From Mixophyes australis (Eukaryota; Chordata; Amphibia; Anura; Limnodynastidae), in assembly GCA_036250195.1 (NCBI GenBank), contig JAVHZZ010000008.1, positions 14,212,434 through 14,276,433 on the forward strand: 64,000 bases of DNA, read 5' to 3'. This document shows, piece after piece, positions 1 through 12,579 of this stretch. The translations under genes were made by a program, and so were the position numbers. Numbering within the stretch: position 1 is the stretch's first letter; each line of letters begins with the position of its first letter. The notes beneath the pieces were generated by a model that saw only the letters and a list, made by a program, of their open reading frames with translations, did no database searches and was not told the DNA's origin.

Positions 1-2169
1 GAAAAGAAATCTCGTCATAAAACGTGTAGATTTAAAAGAATTCTCCCCAGAACACAATTGAATCACAATAAAATGATCATCATCTTGTTACAGCGGTAAT
101 TTTTTGCAGGTCTCTTTCAAGGTTGAAGCAGAAATTTGAAAGTATGACGGTGTGCGTCTTACGCTTATGTAATATTAAAGGCAAGGTTGCGTGCGTGTCC
201 TGGTTTTTCTGTCCTTTATATAGATGTGATTTCTTTTTTTTCTTTGAGTGAAGATTCTTGTATTATTCCTAAAAGACTTCAGTAAACAGTTCTTTTCATC
301 TCTCGGGAAACGAATGCTCAAGACGTTGCTGCAGATGGTACAGTATAATTATATCGAAGCATCTCGGAAATATTACACACGCAAATGCATACAGTTGTGG
401 AAGAATACAGACTGCTATCAGTAGGGACAGCCAAGTACATTTTAATCTCTGTTCATGTAGTCTATTGAATTACTAGCAATAGCCTGACCTTGACAAGGAT
501 GGGACGCTATCAAGCTGCACTGCCGATAAGTTCTATAACTCAAATGTGCTCGTTCTGGCTATATAAATAACCACAGTAAATATATTACTGCTATTGTTGG
601 CTTTCATCCCGCGTTCTTTCTTATCTTGTACAATACCTAGACCTTTCCGTTGGCCTGTCACCCTCATATAAAGCCTCAGATTTGTGCGTGTACAGCTGCT
701 AAAATAAATTATTGTTGCAATTTGTGTATTCAAGACGAAATCCATCCTTGTGTGTATTGTTCACATCAGAAATGTTTACTCTATGGTAATATATAATATA
801 GAAGTTTTAACCATTTTCTTTTCGGTCATGATTTGAATAAGGACAGTTTAATGCGTCCTTGTGGTTTGCACATTCACTTAAAAATAAAAACGTAACATTA
901 CACAACTATATCTGCTTCTGTCATTCGATTATTGCTCAGCACTAGAAATGGAAGACATATCATAGTACATACCACCTGTTGAAGGATGTTGACTCTGGGG
1001 GTAATTGATTGTGGTAGAAGAAGATATGTTTAGTCAGGTGATCGCAGGGAGATATCTCAACTGTCAATAAGTCTCATGAGATATTTGCAAGATTCCAATA
1101 TCATATGGAAACATACTAGTCTATTTATTATAGGGTGTTGAATGAAGGTCGTCGTAAGTGATAATAGGACGGACTTTGTAATGACGTTTTCACATTTTCC
1201 AGTCAGACTTCCAACCCTGCAAAAGTCAGTGTAGGTTTAATTTCCTGGGTCAGTCCTCGCTACCGGAATATAGGTATGAGGCGGACAAATAGGCGCATTT
1301 ACACACAATGAAAACCCATACATTTCTGGCATTTTCCTAAATTACCTTTAAAATCATTAATTAGTTACATACTCATTAAAGGGAATTGTAATATAGTGGG
1401 AAGCACATTTGGCGTAGCGGGCTGGAAGGGCATCCTAGGGTAGCGTGTGAGATGGCACACTACTCTCACATTCAATTACATACAATGATTCCCTCAGTGA
1501 TAATTTCTATGCTGTGATCCAGAGATGGTAAGAACCCAGACGCCTCTCTTCCCTGTACACAGAGATTAGTCTGTGTAGTGTGACGGGTGACAATCTGTAC
1601 TTATGCGATGCTTCTGAGCAGCCGGGCGCAGAGATAACAGAGACCTGGAGGAAGGGAGACCACATAACATTTCACCACTGACCACAAGCAGCATAGGGCT
1701 GATATTTTCTGCCTCTTCTCTGTTTTTCATTCTAATCTGTAGTGCAACTTGGTGAGCCGAACGGCGCGATATATTCCTGATGTAATCTTACCACACACTT
1801 ATATAGTGAAACAATTAAAGCACAGTTATGTAAGATGCATCGTAAATATAAAACAATGTAACTGACGCATTAGATACAAAGCAACAAAAATATACGGGGT
1901 ATTTCAATGAACAGGATAATTATACAGATGGCTTTTATTAATTGCACTTTATACATAACTTTATATCACTCTTGATAACAACATTGTTTATGGTGAAGGA
2001 AGGTGAGTATAACTAGAAATTTGTGAGCACAATTTTGTGAGGGCCCCATGTGCCACTCAAGTGTGAAAATAACACGTATACCTTGACGGGGGAGGGGGAT
2101 CCTCCCCCAAGCTGCTCCTCCCTGCTACCTTGGTAGTTACACCAATGCATAGGGATAATTATGGTGATT
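1..2169. other. no recognised feature (probable st6galnac3 intron)
   Basis: AT-rich sequence with stop codons in all frames and only short chance ORFs. I see no repeat family shared with the rest of the window. It is presumably upstream intron of st6galnac3, because the exons at 19-20 kb need upstream exons on the same strand. Confidence 0.4.
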
Positions 2170-2462
2170 TCATCATCATTTATATACCACAACCAGTTCC
2201 ACAGCACTTTGCAGAGAATATATGTCATTCGCATCAGTCCTGCCCCATTGATCTTACAGTCTAAATTTCCATTTTGTCAGCAGCTAATTATCCTACTGGT
2301 ATGTTTTTGGGGTGTGGGAGGAAACCGGAGCACCCGGAGGAAACCCACGTAAACACGGGGAGAACATACACATTCCACACAGGTAAGGCCATCATCGGGA
2401 ATTGAACTCTTGACCCCAGTGCTGTAAGGCAGAAGTGCTAACCACTGAGCCACTGAGCTCCA
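2170..2462 (-). mobile_element. tRNA-headed SINE, diverged, nearly full length
   Basis: Minus-strand copy of the SINE described in full at 6475-6844. It runs from a degraded (CATCAT) tail and 'atataccaca' through 'cagtcctgccccattg', 'gtatgttttt' and 'ggaggaaaccggagcacc' to the tRNA-like head 'gtgctaaccactgagccac'. It is the most diverged of the longer copies, so probably an old insertion. Confidence 0.85.
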
Positions 2463-2464
2463 CC

Positions 2465-5400
2465 ATGACCAAGATATCTAAAAAATATCCGATCAAAGTC
2501 ATGTTTAGACATGCCTGTCCAGCATGCTTATCTACTTTTCATACCTTGCTTCCAGGAGACATGGAGGCGATGGATGAAGAGAAGAGGCAGACAGGGGACT
2601 TGATGATGCGTTTCGCATCATCAAGTAAACGGGGCAAGACATATGACATGAAACGCGACTTAGCGTGTCTGCTTACTTGGTGTTCACTGAGAGGGAGGTG
2701 GAGATGGAGCATTTCATGCCAATGTGGCAGGTAAGGCTTTTCTGAGAGAAATGTCTGCTGTCTTGGGAGACCGGGAGGTTAGGCAACTAGGCTGTAAATC
2801 CATTTGGCAAATGATGGAGCACACAAACAGACAGGGGCGGATGCCATTTTGCGTTGCTTAGCTTGTGCGTTGCGTATCTTGCGCACATGCCTAAAAAGTG
2901 GGCACATGCACAGGGGAGGAAAGTTGCGTTCTAGAATTGGGCAAGTACAGTAAAGGTGTGTTACGAATACGCGGCTCGTGTAGACCTGCCAAATCACGCA
3001 TATACGCACCTGTTAGGAGACGTATCTTTTCCTCCTGCTATAGGGCAGATGCTGATGATGATGTTGTGTCCAAAACCACATATGCTAGTAATACAGAGGT
3101 GGCCATATCTTCAGATATGTAGAACTTTGCATATGAGCGGAAATATGCTCATTTTCTGCGCTCTTCTTTTAAGAGTAATTTACTCGCCTCTCACGTCAAC
3201 TTTGCATCAAAAATATTCACCTGTCATCCAGGTCAATTGTAGGCAAAGCTACCAAGAGGAATTTCAGGACTGGTACAGCAACTTCTTGGGCCCCCTTCCG
3301 TAGCCACCGAGGGGCCCATGTCCACACCAGGTCAGTGGCTCCTCCTACTACACAGTCAGGGCAGGGCCCCAGGACAGACAGGGCCCCGGTACTTTGTACC
3401 AGATCCCCGCCACTATCATCACCCTTACTTATAAGTTTCCATGCCTGAGCATGGAACAGACTGAAAACAGATTGTTTTATTGGGCAAATAGGCCCATGCA
3501 TGACCAGCTTTATAGAAATGGTTATCAAATGTATTAACTTGGGTTGTTCTATAGACCTTCCTAGGTAAATGAGACCTCTCATGCTGCCTAATGCTTTAAT
3601 GTCTTTTTCATACGATGTATGTATTAGGCAAATTAATATGCGTCTAGGATTATTGTCTTGTTTGCTTTGTTTGCTCATCGTGTTATATTTATCCTTTGAA
3701 TTAATTAGAAATAAAAATATTTTTTTACCATTTCCAGTTGTTATGTTCTCCCGAAAAAAAATTCTTGAAGTATAAAATAGAAGGAAACTCACCCAGGGGC
3801 TTGTAACACTTCCATCGCAGATCACTGGGTGAGCCAGATAATGCGCATTTAATGAGAACTCCATGTCAGGGTATCATTCCTGGATACTGCTGGGTAAAAT
3901 CAGGTTTTTATGAGTTTGTAAAGCAGAACTTGAAATGAAACGTTACAGACGTCTCTCAGAGCTGGCGTTCCGCTCCTGGGGAAATGTGACATTATTTTCT
4001 AATTATAATTTTGTTTCTCTCCACATAATAGAACTTGATGTGTTTACCTGTCCAGGAACAGCAAATTCTGATTATGGGAATTCTAAGAATATCAAATAAA
4101 GATGTTTGTGTCTAACTCACAGACTGAACATTGCACAAAATGAGCTGCACCGAGGGATTTGCTGAGGAATCCCTGCGTTTAGGATGTCTGCAATGGCTGG
4201 TACTAGGAGAGATTACATGAGAGAATGTTCCAGATAGACGGAAATCGTTATATTCTGCATCCACAGCACAGTAAATAGATAAAAGATCACTAACCCTCAA
4301 CATTGACATCTTAAGATCTATTACCGATATGCAGTCGACGGCTAGACATTAATTTGTCCGACATTTAGAAAGTCCACAACATTAGGTCGAACAATTCAAA
4401 TGTCAACAGTATTGTTAGGTCGACAAGCGAGATGTATACAGTATTACTAGTGTGACATTTTAAATGCTAGGCTTCTGGAAGATCCGAAGGGGACGTGGTG
4501 TGACTGAGGAGGTAGGCGAGGTATGACTCTCCTCGCGATATGACACAATTGTCATTTGTTAGAGGGTTGGGGCTAATATGACAGGATTTACCGTGAATCG
4601 CTTCATAAAGATCCCCATCCTACCCACTGAATGGTCTGCTCTCCTGGACATCCGGAAGACCTACCCAGTTTTTGGGAGCCTCCAGGAAATTCTAGGATAG
4701 TAGGCAAGTATGAGGACTACACACAACTGTGTAGTACGTTCTGGAAAAGGATTCAGTTTTGCTATTTTGTTTCTGCTCCACTGAAGATTTCCGTCCTCCC
4801 TGAGCACCCCGTAGAAGCTTTTCATTATGGTTTGAGGGGTGAGAGCATCCTGCTTGGGGAACCTGTACCTGTTAAATGAATCCATTTGCTAACTGGCTAT
4901 GCCAAAATTGCTAGACTATGATTAAGTTATTGGTGTGTATACACCAGATACCTCTTAATAACCGTGGCCTGGTTCTGTGTTTCATAAAAGCTGATTGCCT
5001 GGCATTTGCCAGACACCGTCTCAAGCATAACTAGTTACCAAATAACGGCAATGAAAGCCTTTTCTCTTTTACGATGGTCTTTAGCCAGTTGCTAGGCACC
5101 ATCACCTTCCTAGCTAATTTCATGCTGATTGAGATTGTTGCACTTGTGCAGCTTATTAGCTGGTCCTCTATCATTGGCCTTTCTGCGTTTGACAACGCAT
5201 TCCTGTTAAGAACCTGTACTTGTGATAGTTTCTGCTTGAGCTAGTGTGCTGTTGCATCCTGACCTGAATTGTCTCCTTGTTGGGCCGCGGATTGTTATTG
5301 GATTTCGCTGTCTTCTCCTGCCCTGACCTTGGCCTTTTTAATGGATTTCCAGTAACTTCTGCCTGGCCTGTCCTTGGCCTGCTGTTTAGACTGTGCTTAT

Positions 5401-6035
5401 GTTGCCCTGCCCAGACCTCAGTTTGTCAGTATATATATATATATCTATCTATCAGGACCATCTTGATACCCTCTTGTCTGCTTACTACCTCCTTCCATGG
5501 TCTGTCCACGTCATCGACAGTATTTTAATCATAAGCTACTACTACAAGTATGAGACCTTGGGGTAACAAAGTGCTGTGGAACACCTCCTGTTCCTTGGAA
5601 ATGGGGCTGCTATGGGCGTACTCCTCCTGGAGCGCTTCTAGTAGCTGATGATCACTTTCTATATTATCATTAACATCATTTATTTACCCCAACAAATAGT
5701 GATACCACTAAATCCCCCAACCAGAATATATCTATAAATTACACACAGTGGCGTCTTACGATAGGGTTGTTTTGGGTGGTAGCCCAGGGCAGTAAAGGCC
5801 TTAGAACTTCCCTATTCAAACTCTGTGTAGACATTCCTGTATATTCCAATTAACTCAGGGAAATGTTATTGCTGTTTACTGCAATTACTTACACCGTGAG
5901 GCTTCACACACCATCATGTATATTGATAAATGTTCCAGAGTAGATATCAAGGAATTCTTAGAGTTTCAGTGGGTCGTCGAGCAGAGAAATAAAGGTACCA
6001 CCTAGACCTAATTTCCTCCTGTTTATATCATATGA
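2465..6035. other. no gene; scattered low-complexity and decayed repeat
   Basis: A short perfect hairpin lies at 2598-2624 (12-bp arms CTTGATGATGCG around TTT). Positions 4330-4450 carry several degenerate copies of a GGTCGACA-type word, probably a decayed repeat. A TA/TCTA run lies at 5431-5453. The ORFs here (for example 3217-3864 minus) show no protein-like features that I recognise. Confidence 0.4.
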
Positions 6036-6229
6036 CAGTGGTTCCCAAACTGTGCCATGGCTCCATGGGGTGCCGCAGCGATCTCACAGGGATGCCGTGG
6101 CCAGGGCCGGTGGTAAGCTGGGTAAGCATGGAGGGGTACTACTTGGTAATTATTTTGGCTTAAGGGTGCCTTGAAAAAATTATGGAGACCCTAAGGGTAC
6201 CTCGAACTGAGAAAGTTTGGGATCCACTG
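6036..6229. mobile_element. hAT-type MITE with 8-bp target duplication
   Basis: The ends are inverted: CAGTGGTTCCCAAACT at the left and AGTTTGGGATCCACTG at the right. Flanks are TCATATGA (6028-6035) and CCATATGA (6230-6237), an 8-bp duplication with one mismatch. CAGNGG ends with an 8-bp duplication are the hAT superfamily signature. The 194-bp element has no coding capacity, so it is non-autonomous. Confidence 0.88.
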
Positions 6230-6474
6230 CCATATGACCAAGGATGAACATCTCTCGCTTCTCTTGATAATGCCAACATGGCTGTAGTAACCCAGTTGGG
6301 TAGAGCTAAGTGGTATAAGGGCAGGATCCTAAGACCTCTGTTGGAGATACGGTTCTACAGTCTCCATCTTACCGATACAGTGTTGCATTGATTTATAACT
6401 TAGTGACCCGTGGTGTGATCGGCACAGTATTCCTGAGTGACACATTGCTTTCTGATACACGTGAATGGATTTAT

Positions 6475-6844
6475 GGGCAGCACAGTGGCCTAGTGGTCAG
6501 CACTTCTGCCTCACAGCACTGGGATCATGTGTTCGATTCCCAACCATGGCCTTATCTGTGTGGAGTTTGTATGTTCTCCCTGTGTTTGCGTGGGTTTCCT
6601 CCGGGTGCTCTGGTTTCCTCCCACACTCCAAAAACATACTGGTAGGTGAATTGGCTGCTATCAAAAATTGATCCTAGTCTCTGTCTCCCTGTCTGTCTCC
6701 CTCTCTGTATGTGTGAGTGTGTGTCTATATTAGGGAATTTAGACTGTAAGCTCCAATGGGGCAGGGACTGATGTGAATGAGTTCTCCGTACAGCGCTGCG
6801 GAATTTGTGGCGCTATATAAATAAATAAATGATGATGATGATTT
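6475..6844 (+). mobile_element. full-length tRNA-derived SINE (V-SINE-like head, L2-like tail)
   Basis: Best-preserved SINE head in the window. It has an A box TGGCCTAGTGG at 6486-6496 (fits TRGYNNARNNG) and a B box GTTCGATTCC at 6531-6540, with normal spacing for a pol III type 2 promoter. The body carries 'gtttgcgtgggtttcctcc' and 'agctccaatggggcagg'. The tail reads GGCGCTATATAAATAAATAA then (GATG)n. The central 'tttcctccgggtgctc' segment resembles the conserved core of vertebrate V-SINEs (recalled, not searched). The 3' end resembles the L2-like LINE end at 40722-40740. Confidence 0.93.
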
Positions 6845-7342
6845 ATACAGCAGCTAGAAAAGCACTTTTCGTAATTTGCGTGAAAGCTACTCATCCAACA
6901 GTGTATCAAGAGATAACATTGTTCTGATTGATAATACAGCATTGTTCATGTGCCTGTGTGACGCTCTGTATATCAGCAAACTGTAGCCCAATACACATCT
7001 ATGTAAACTGTGTGAAGTCTGCTTATAAAGGGAAATAACTGCGAGGATATCAGTCTCCAATAGTCCACTGTCTACTGGTCATTGTATGTGGATAGATAAA
7101 TCAGCATTGAGCTTCCTAATTGGTTTCTGTGGAGTGTAATAGTATCAACTGCTGTTATATCAAGTGGGAACATCTTTACAACAGATTCAATTTGTTTTAT
7201 ATTTCTAGGAGATGGTGAAAAGCTGTCTCTATAGAGCAATATGTTAGGTATATACAACACTTTTTATTTTATAATATATACACATATCAGATGAATGCTT
7301 AATACAGGCCTGTAGTGAGCACTCAGAGAATCAGATATGAGA
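6845..7342. other. no recognised feature
   Basis: AT-rich spacer between the SINE and the 55-bp tandem array. I see no ORF, RNA gene or repeat relationship. Confidence 0.4.
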
Positions 7343-8609
7343 ATCTAAGATAACTGTAATGTCGCACGGTATTCCAATGGAACATCCGTAGCACATCATA
7401 TAAGATAACTGTAATGTGGCACGGTATTCCAATGGAACATCCGTAGCACATCATATAAGATAACTGTAATGTCGCACGGTATTCCAATGGAACATCCGTA
7501 GCACATCATATAAGATAACTGTAATGTCGCACGGTATTCCAATGGAACATCCGTAGCACACCATATAAGATAACTGTAATGACGCACGGTATTCCAATGG
7601 AACATCCGTAGCACATCATATAAGATAACTGTCATGTCGCACGGTATTCCAATGGAACATCCGTAGCACATCATATAAGATAACTGTAATGTCGCACGGT
7701 ATTCCAATGGAACATCCGTAGCACATCATATAAGATAACTGTAATGTCGCACGGTATTCCAATGGAACATCCGTAGCACATCATATAAAATAACTGTAAT
7801 GTCGCACGGTATTCCAATGGAACATCCGTAGCACATCATATAAGATAACTGTAATGTCGCACGGTATTCCAATGGAACATCCGTAGCACACCATATAAGA
7901 TAACTGTAATGACGCACGGTATTCCAATGGAACATCCGTAGCACATCATATAAGATAACTGTCATGTCGCACGGTATTCCAATGGAACATCCGTAGCACA
8001 TCATATAAAATAACTGTAATGTCGCACGGTATTCCAATGGAACATCCGTAGCACACCATATAAGATAACTGTAATGACGCACGGTATTCCAATGGAACAT
8101 CCGTAGCACATCATATAAGATAACTGTCATGTCGCACGGTATTCCAATGGAACATCCGTAGCACATCATATAAGATAACTGTAATGTCGCACGGTATTCC
8201 AATGGAACATCCGTAGCACATCATATAAGATAACTGTAATGTCGCACGGTATTCCAATGGAACATCCGTAGCACATCATATAAGATAACTGTAATGTCGC
8301 ACGGTATTCCAATGGAACATCCGTAGCACATCATATAAGATAACTGTAATGTCGCACGGTATTCCAATGGAACATCCGTAGCACACCATATAAGATAACT
8401 GTATTGACGCACGGTATTCCAATGGAACATCCGTAGCACATTATATAAGATAACTGTCATGTCGCACGGTATTCCAATGGAACATCCGTAGCACATCATA
8501 TAAAATAACTGTAATGTCGCACGGTATTCCAATGGAACATCCGTAGCACATCATATAAGATAACTGTAATGTTGCACGGTATTCCAATGGAACATCCGTA
8601 GCACATCAA
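7343..8609. repeat. 55-bp minisatellite, about 23 units, with higher-order structure
   Basis: Head-to-tail units of 55 bp; the core is 'gcacggtattccaatggaac' followed by 'atccgtagcacatcatataa'. Units differ by a few point changes. The triplet of variants 'caccat' then 'gacgc' then 'gtcatg' recurs four times (around units 4-6, 10-12, 13-15 and 19-21), so multi-unit blocks were copied as well as single units. Because 55 is not a multiple of 3, three units make one coding period, which explains the apparent 103-158-residue minus-strand ORFs. These are artefacts. Confidence 0.97.
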
Positions 8610-8987
8610 CAAAGATAATACTTCCGAAATGTATCCATGGTGGATGATCGGGAGCCTCAAACCTTGAAGGTAGAAAAGTGCAAAATGCAAAGCAATAATA
8701 TTGTAGTAATTTAAAAACACTTTTATTAGACATAGAAGATTAAAAGCAAGTTCAGAAAAATCTATTAAAAAGCATAATCTGATAATAATAGAAGTATTCC
8801 TCTCCTACTGATCCATAAAGGAAGCCCTTAGCTGCCAGTAGAGGTCTGAAATGTGTAGTGGTAAGAGTGCTGCATTCTGGGTATTTGTCCCATCTATGAG
8901 AGTAACTCGTGAGACTGTTGGTCTAGGTACACACTGACCCGATGATTGCACGAAAAACCTCCAATCAGCCGACATCCGACCGTTTGG
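8610..8987. other. no recognised feature
   Basis: Unique-looking AT-rich flank of the 55-bp array. No coding or repeat signal recognised. Confidence 0.35.
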
Positions 8988-9090
8988 TCAGATAATAAAC
9001 TAATTTGCACGCCTTGCATTGTAACATGGTTTTGTCCAGGGGAAAACGTACTCATTTTTTTTTACTTACTTTCCTTAATGAATCAGGCCC
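8988..9090. mobile_element. half copy of the GGGCCTGATTCATTAAGG MITE
   Basis: Contains 'aataaactaatttgcac', 'cattgtaacatggttttg' and the terminal 'ccttaatgaatcaggccc', matching the right half of the complete copy at 27103-27424. The left part is missing. Confidence 0.8.
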
Positions 9091-9595
9091 ATAGCCATTA
9101 ATGAAAAAACATTAAAACTTTTTTTTAAAAAAAAATAAAATTTTTGCTTTTGTTTGCATGAAATACATTTATCAGGATGTTTTTAGTGTCTACTGTACAT
9201 AAAATGCATTTTTACTTACTCTTGATTGCAAACACATGTTGTAGCATGCATACACAGCTGCTATCACTAGCAATTAGCACTTAGACTAGACCTGTAGCTG
9301 GTGCAAGTGATACAACGTACGTACCTTAGAGATGCCCAAAGCTTGAATAGGACGATGCTGCACGTGCTGGAGCCTAGTACATCCTTACTGTACATTGACA
9401 ATGTGCCCATGCTCCTCTTTTCCCCCCTCCCTCCCCTGAGATCATAGGCTGTCTGAAGTGTCCTTTGTGCTTGAAGATGAATTGCCTACATTTGACTTCT
9501 CTGTCGTTTAGTCCATTTCTGGACATGTACAGGACGATTTAACACAAAGTACGGCAAGTATAGGCATTTACATTCCTTAATGAATCAGGCCCTGG
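9091..9595. repeat. dispersed repeat (family also at 27.4 kb and 39.6 kb)
   Basis: Shares 'ctgtacataaaatgcatt' and 'aaacacatgtt' with 40038-40095, and ends 'ccttaatgaatcaggccc' like the MITE next to it, so the two may form one longer element. There is no coding capacity. Confidence 0.55.
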
Positions 9596-10195
9596 AAGTA
9601 GAGGAAATAAAGTGATTCTCCATGTTTGTTTCAGTCTGGAGATAATGCTTTACCTGCTGTACGCAATCTATTCTCTCTCTGGAAGTGGTATTGAATAAGT
9701 AGTTGCATTAGCATTTAATGTGTAATATTGAGTTATTTTGATTAGTGTTATATTTCACAAGGAGGCACAGAGATTTGTGAGGAGTATGAGTACAAAATTA
9801 ATTCAAACACAATCTCTTTTGTGTTAAACTTTTTTATTTAAAAGGAAAATGCCACGTTTAAGACTAAACGTTATATATGCCTGGCTCCTTTATTTGTTCT
9901 GTTACTTTGCATACTCCTATATAAAACCTAGTAAAAATAGTTTATTAAAAAGAAAACTAAAAAGGGAGATACTTATGAAAGGTAAATAAGCCGTATTACT
10001 GGCTAGGAAAGGAGTTTTCGATGGTGATAGGGGCTCATTTTTGCTTTGCCCAATTGCTCAAAGAGGTTCTAAAGCAGAATTGGAAGCTTGCAGGCCATTT
10101 ACTGACAGCAGCTAGTTAGGAGAAACCTGACAATCCCCCCCCCCCCTTCACACACACACGCGCACAATGTCTGCTCTTATCAATAATTGGTAGAT
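9596..10195. other. no recognised feature
   Basis: AT-rich; C-run and CA-rich stretch near 10135-10160. Nothing else recognised. Confidence 0.35.
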
Positions 10196-10331
10196 CATAC
10201 TTGCCAACTCTCCCGGAATGTCTCCCGCATCCCGCAATTCCCTGGCCAAAATAATGCGATACGCTGTGAATCGCGTCATTTTGGCCCCGCCGACAAAGCA
10301 TCATTTCCGTCACAGGGGGCGGGTCCAAAAT
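10196..10331. repeat. GC-rich dispersed repeat fragment ('acttgccaactctcccgg')
   Basis: Starts 'catacttgccaactctcccg' and contains 'cgcgtcattttggccccgcc'. Related fragments are at 12580, 14815, 15608 and, inverted, at 19785. It ends abruptly where the Tc1-like relic begins. Confidence 0.75.
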
Positions 10332-11818
10332 GCCGCGAAGAGCTCAGTGACTTCAAGCATGGTACTGTGATAGGATGCCAACAATGCGATAAGACAATTC
10401 ATTAAATTTCATCCCTGATGGTTATTCCACGGTCAACTGTAAGTGAAATTATTAAAAAGTGGAAGTGTTTAGGAACAACAGCAACTCAGCCACGAAGCGG
10501 AAGACCACGTAAAATCAGAGCCGGGTCAAAGACTGCTAAGGCGCATGGTGCGTAAAAGTCACCAACGCTCTGCTGATTCCACAGCTGAAGATTTCCGAGC
10601 TTCCACGGGCATTAATGTAAGCACAAATCCTGTGCATCGGGAGCTTAATGGAATGGGTTTCCATGGCTGAGCAGCTGCATGCAAACCTCACATCACCAAG
10701 ACCAATGCCAAGCGTAGGATGGAGTGGTGTAAAGCACACTGACACTGGACTGTGGTGCAGTGGAAACGTGTTCTGTGGAGTGATGAATCACACTTCTCTG
10801 TTTGGCAGTCAGATGGACGAGTCTGGGTTTGGCGGATGCCGGGAGAACGTTACCTGCCTGACTGCATTATGCCAACTGAGATGTTTGGTGGAGGAGGGAT
10901 AATGGTATGAGGCTGTTTTTCAGGGTTTGGGCTAGGCCCCTTATCTCTAGTGAAGGGCAATCTTAATGCTTCATAATGCCAAGTCATTTTGGACAATGCT
11001 TTGCTTCCAACTTTGTGGGGCAGCACGGTGGCGTAGTGGTTAGCACTTCTGCCTCACAGCACTGGGGTCATGAGTTTTAATTCCCGACCATGGCCTTATC
11101 TGTGAGGAGTTTGTATGTTCTCCCCGTGTTTGCGTGGGTTTCCTCCGGGTGCTCCGGTTTCCTCCCACACTCCAAAAAAACATACTGGTAGGTTAATTGG
11201 CTGCTAACAAATTGACCCTAGTCTTTGTGTGCCTCTCTCTGTCTGTCTGTCTGTGTCTGTGTGTGTGTATGTTAGGGAATTTAGACTGTAAGCTCCAATG
11301 GGGCAGGGACTGATGTGAGTGAGTTCTCTGTACAGCGCTGCGGAATTATTGGCGCTATATAAATAAATGATGATGATGATGATGATGATGATGTGGCAAC
11401 AGTTTGGAGAAATGCCCTTTTCTATTCCAACATGACTTTGCCCCAGTGCACAAAGCAAGGACTACAAAGACATGGTTTGATGAGTTTGGTGTGGAAGAAC
11501 TTGACTGGCCCACACAGAGCCCTGACCTCAACCCCATAGAACACCTTTGGGATGAACTGGAACGGAGATTGCGAGCCAGGTCTTCTCCTCCAACATCAGT
11601 GCCTGACCTCATAAATGCTCTACAGAATGAATGGGCACAAATTCCCACAGAAACACTCCAACATCTTGTGGAAAACCTTCCAAGAAGAGTGGAAGCTGTT
11701 ATCACTGCAAAAGGGGGACCAACTCCATATTAAAGTATATGTATTTGAATACAATGTCCTTACAGTCCCTGTAGGTGTAATGGTCAAGCGCACAAATACT
11801 TTTTTCCATATAGTGTAT
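10332..11818 (+). pseudogene. Tc1-like transposase relic, split by a SINE
   Basis: Non-functional copy of a Tc1/mariner transposase, a cut-and-paste DDE enzyme. The N-terminal part reads ELSDFKHGTVIGCQQCDKT, then PRSTVSEIIKKWKCLGTTAT and QPRSGRPRKI, which are the paired HTH region and the GRPR-like hook. Frameshifts and stops follow. The C-terminal part at 11404-11733 is open: FQHDFAPVHKARTTKTW, TQSPDLNPIEHLWDELERRL, ending in KGGPTPY and TAA. A SINE occupies 11019-11391. The right terminal repeat is near 11772-11818 ('ggtgtaatggtcaagcgcac ... tagtgta') and ends at a TA. The left terminal repeat is missing; the element abuts another repeat at 10331. Confidence 0.93.
11019..11391 (+). mobile_element. 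full-length SINE inserted in the Tc1-like relic
   Basis: Same family as 6475-6844. A box TGGCGTAGTGG at 11029-11039; the B box is eroded (gttttaattcc). The tail is (GATG)n. It is flanked by TGTGG at 11014-11018 and 11392-11396, a short target duplication. Removing the element restores continuous transposase-like sequence 'ctttgtggcaacagtttgg'. Confidence 0.94.
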
Positions 11819-12579
11819 ATTTGTTCCTCTTCCTAGTTGGACAATCTTCCAATCTGTCATTTGTAGCTCCACATATAGGGGATACACTATGCAGACAGCT
11901 TCGGTTGTGAGCACAGATAAATCTCAGCTACGTCTGTGCACATTTTTCTCCAAACACTGGAAAAGTGGTGACTGACGAAGACTTTTCAATCACACACTGA
12001 AATCAGGACAATGGAATGGAGGCGCTGATGGATAATACTGGGAGACCGGAGCAGCGCGCAGAAAATAAGTCTTTGCCGTTTGCTGTGATGGAACTAAGTA
12101 AATACAACTAAACTTTACCCAGGGCTAGAGCCTTGACTGTGATGGAAATTGACACGAAAAGGGTATGTCAATAGACCTCTCTGAGGAGTCAGGCTGTAAT
12201 GCTCTCCTGAAGTACCAGCTGTGCTTTTTAACTTTACAGCAGGCTATGTGGAAATAGAATGAACTGGAGATAAAATGCAGGTTTGGTTCTCCCCTTACTT
12301 ACTAAAGTTACACCAAGCCAGTCCTGGGACCCTCAGCCCGTGCTTTAACTAGAAAATAAAAAAAATAGAAAAATAAAAAAAAACTGAAAACATGCTTTAT
12401 TTTAATAATAAAACATTTTTCTCCAGTGAGCACACCCGTCTAAGAGATGAGATGGTGAGGAAAGCAGTGGTCCTGGTACTGCCTCTATCCTTGATAAAGA
12501 GGCGGTGAAGGTGAACCCCCTGCAATAGCCTTTAGCGACCAGGGGAGTTTGAAAAATAAGGAGAAGTAAATACTGCATA
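11819..12579. other. no recognised feature
   Basis: Non-coding; A-rich run near 12350-12410. No repeat relationship seen. Confidence 0.35.

Noticed and set aside
3217..3864. 215-residue minus-strand ORF
   Set aside because: No recognisable domain or signal. Protein composition is uneven and there is no supporting splice or promoter context.
6475..6560. tRNA gene (intact A and B boxes)
   Set aside because: The boxes belong to the head of a SINE present at least ten times here. No cloverleaf with an acceptor stem is apparent.
7343..8609. CRISPR-like array (regular repeats)
   Set aside because: The units are contiguous with no unique spacers, and the whole 55-bp period is repeated. The context is a vertebrate intron.
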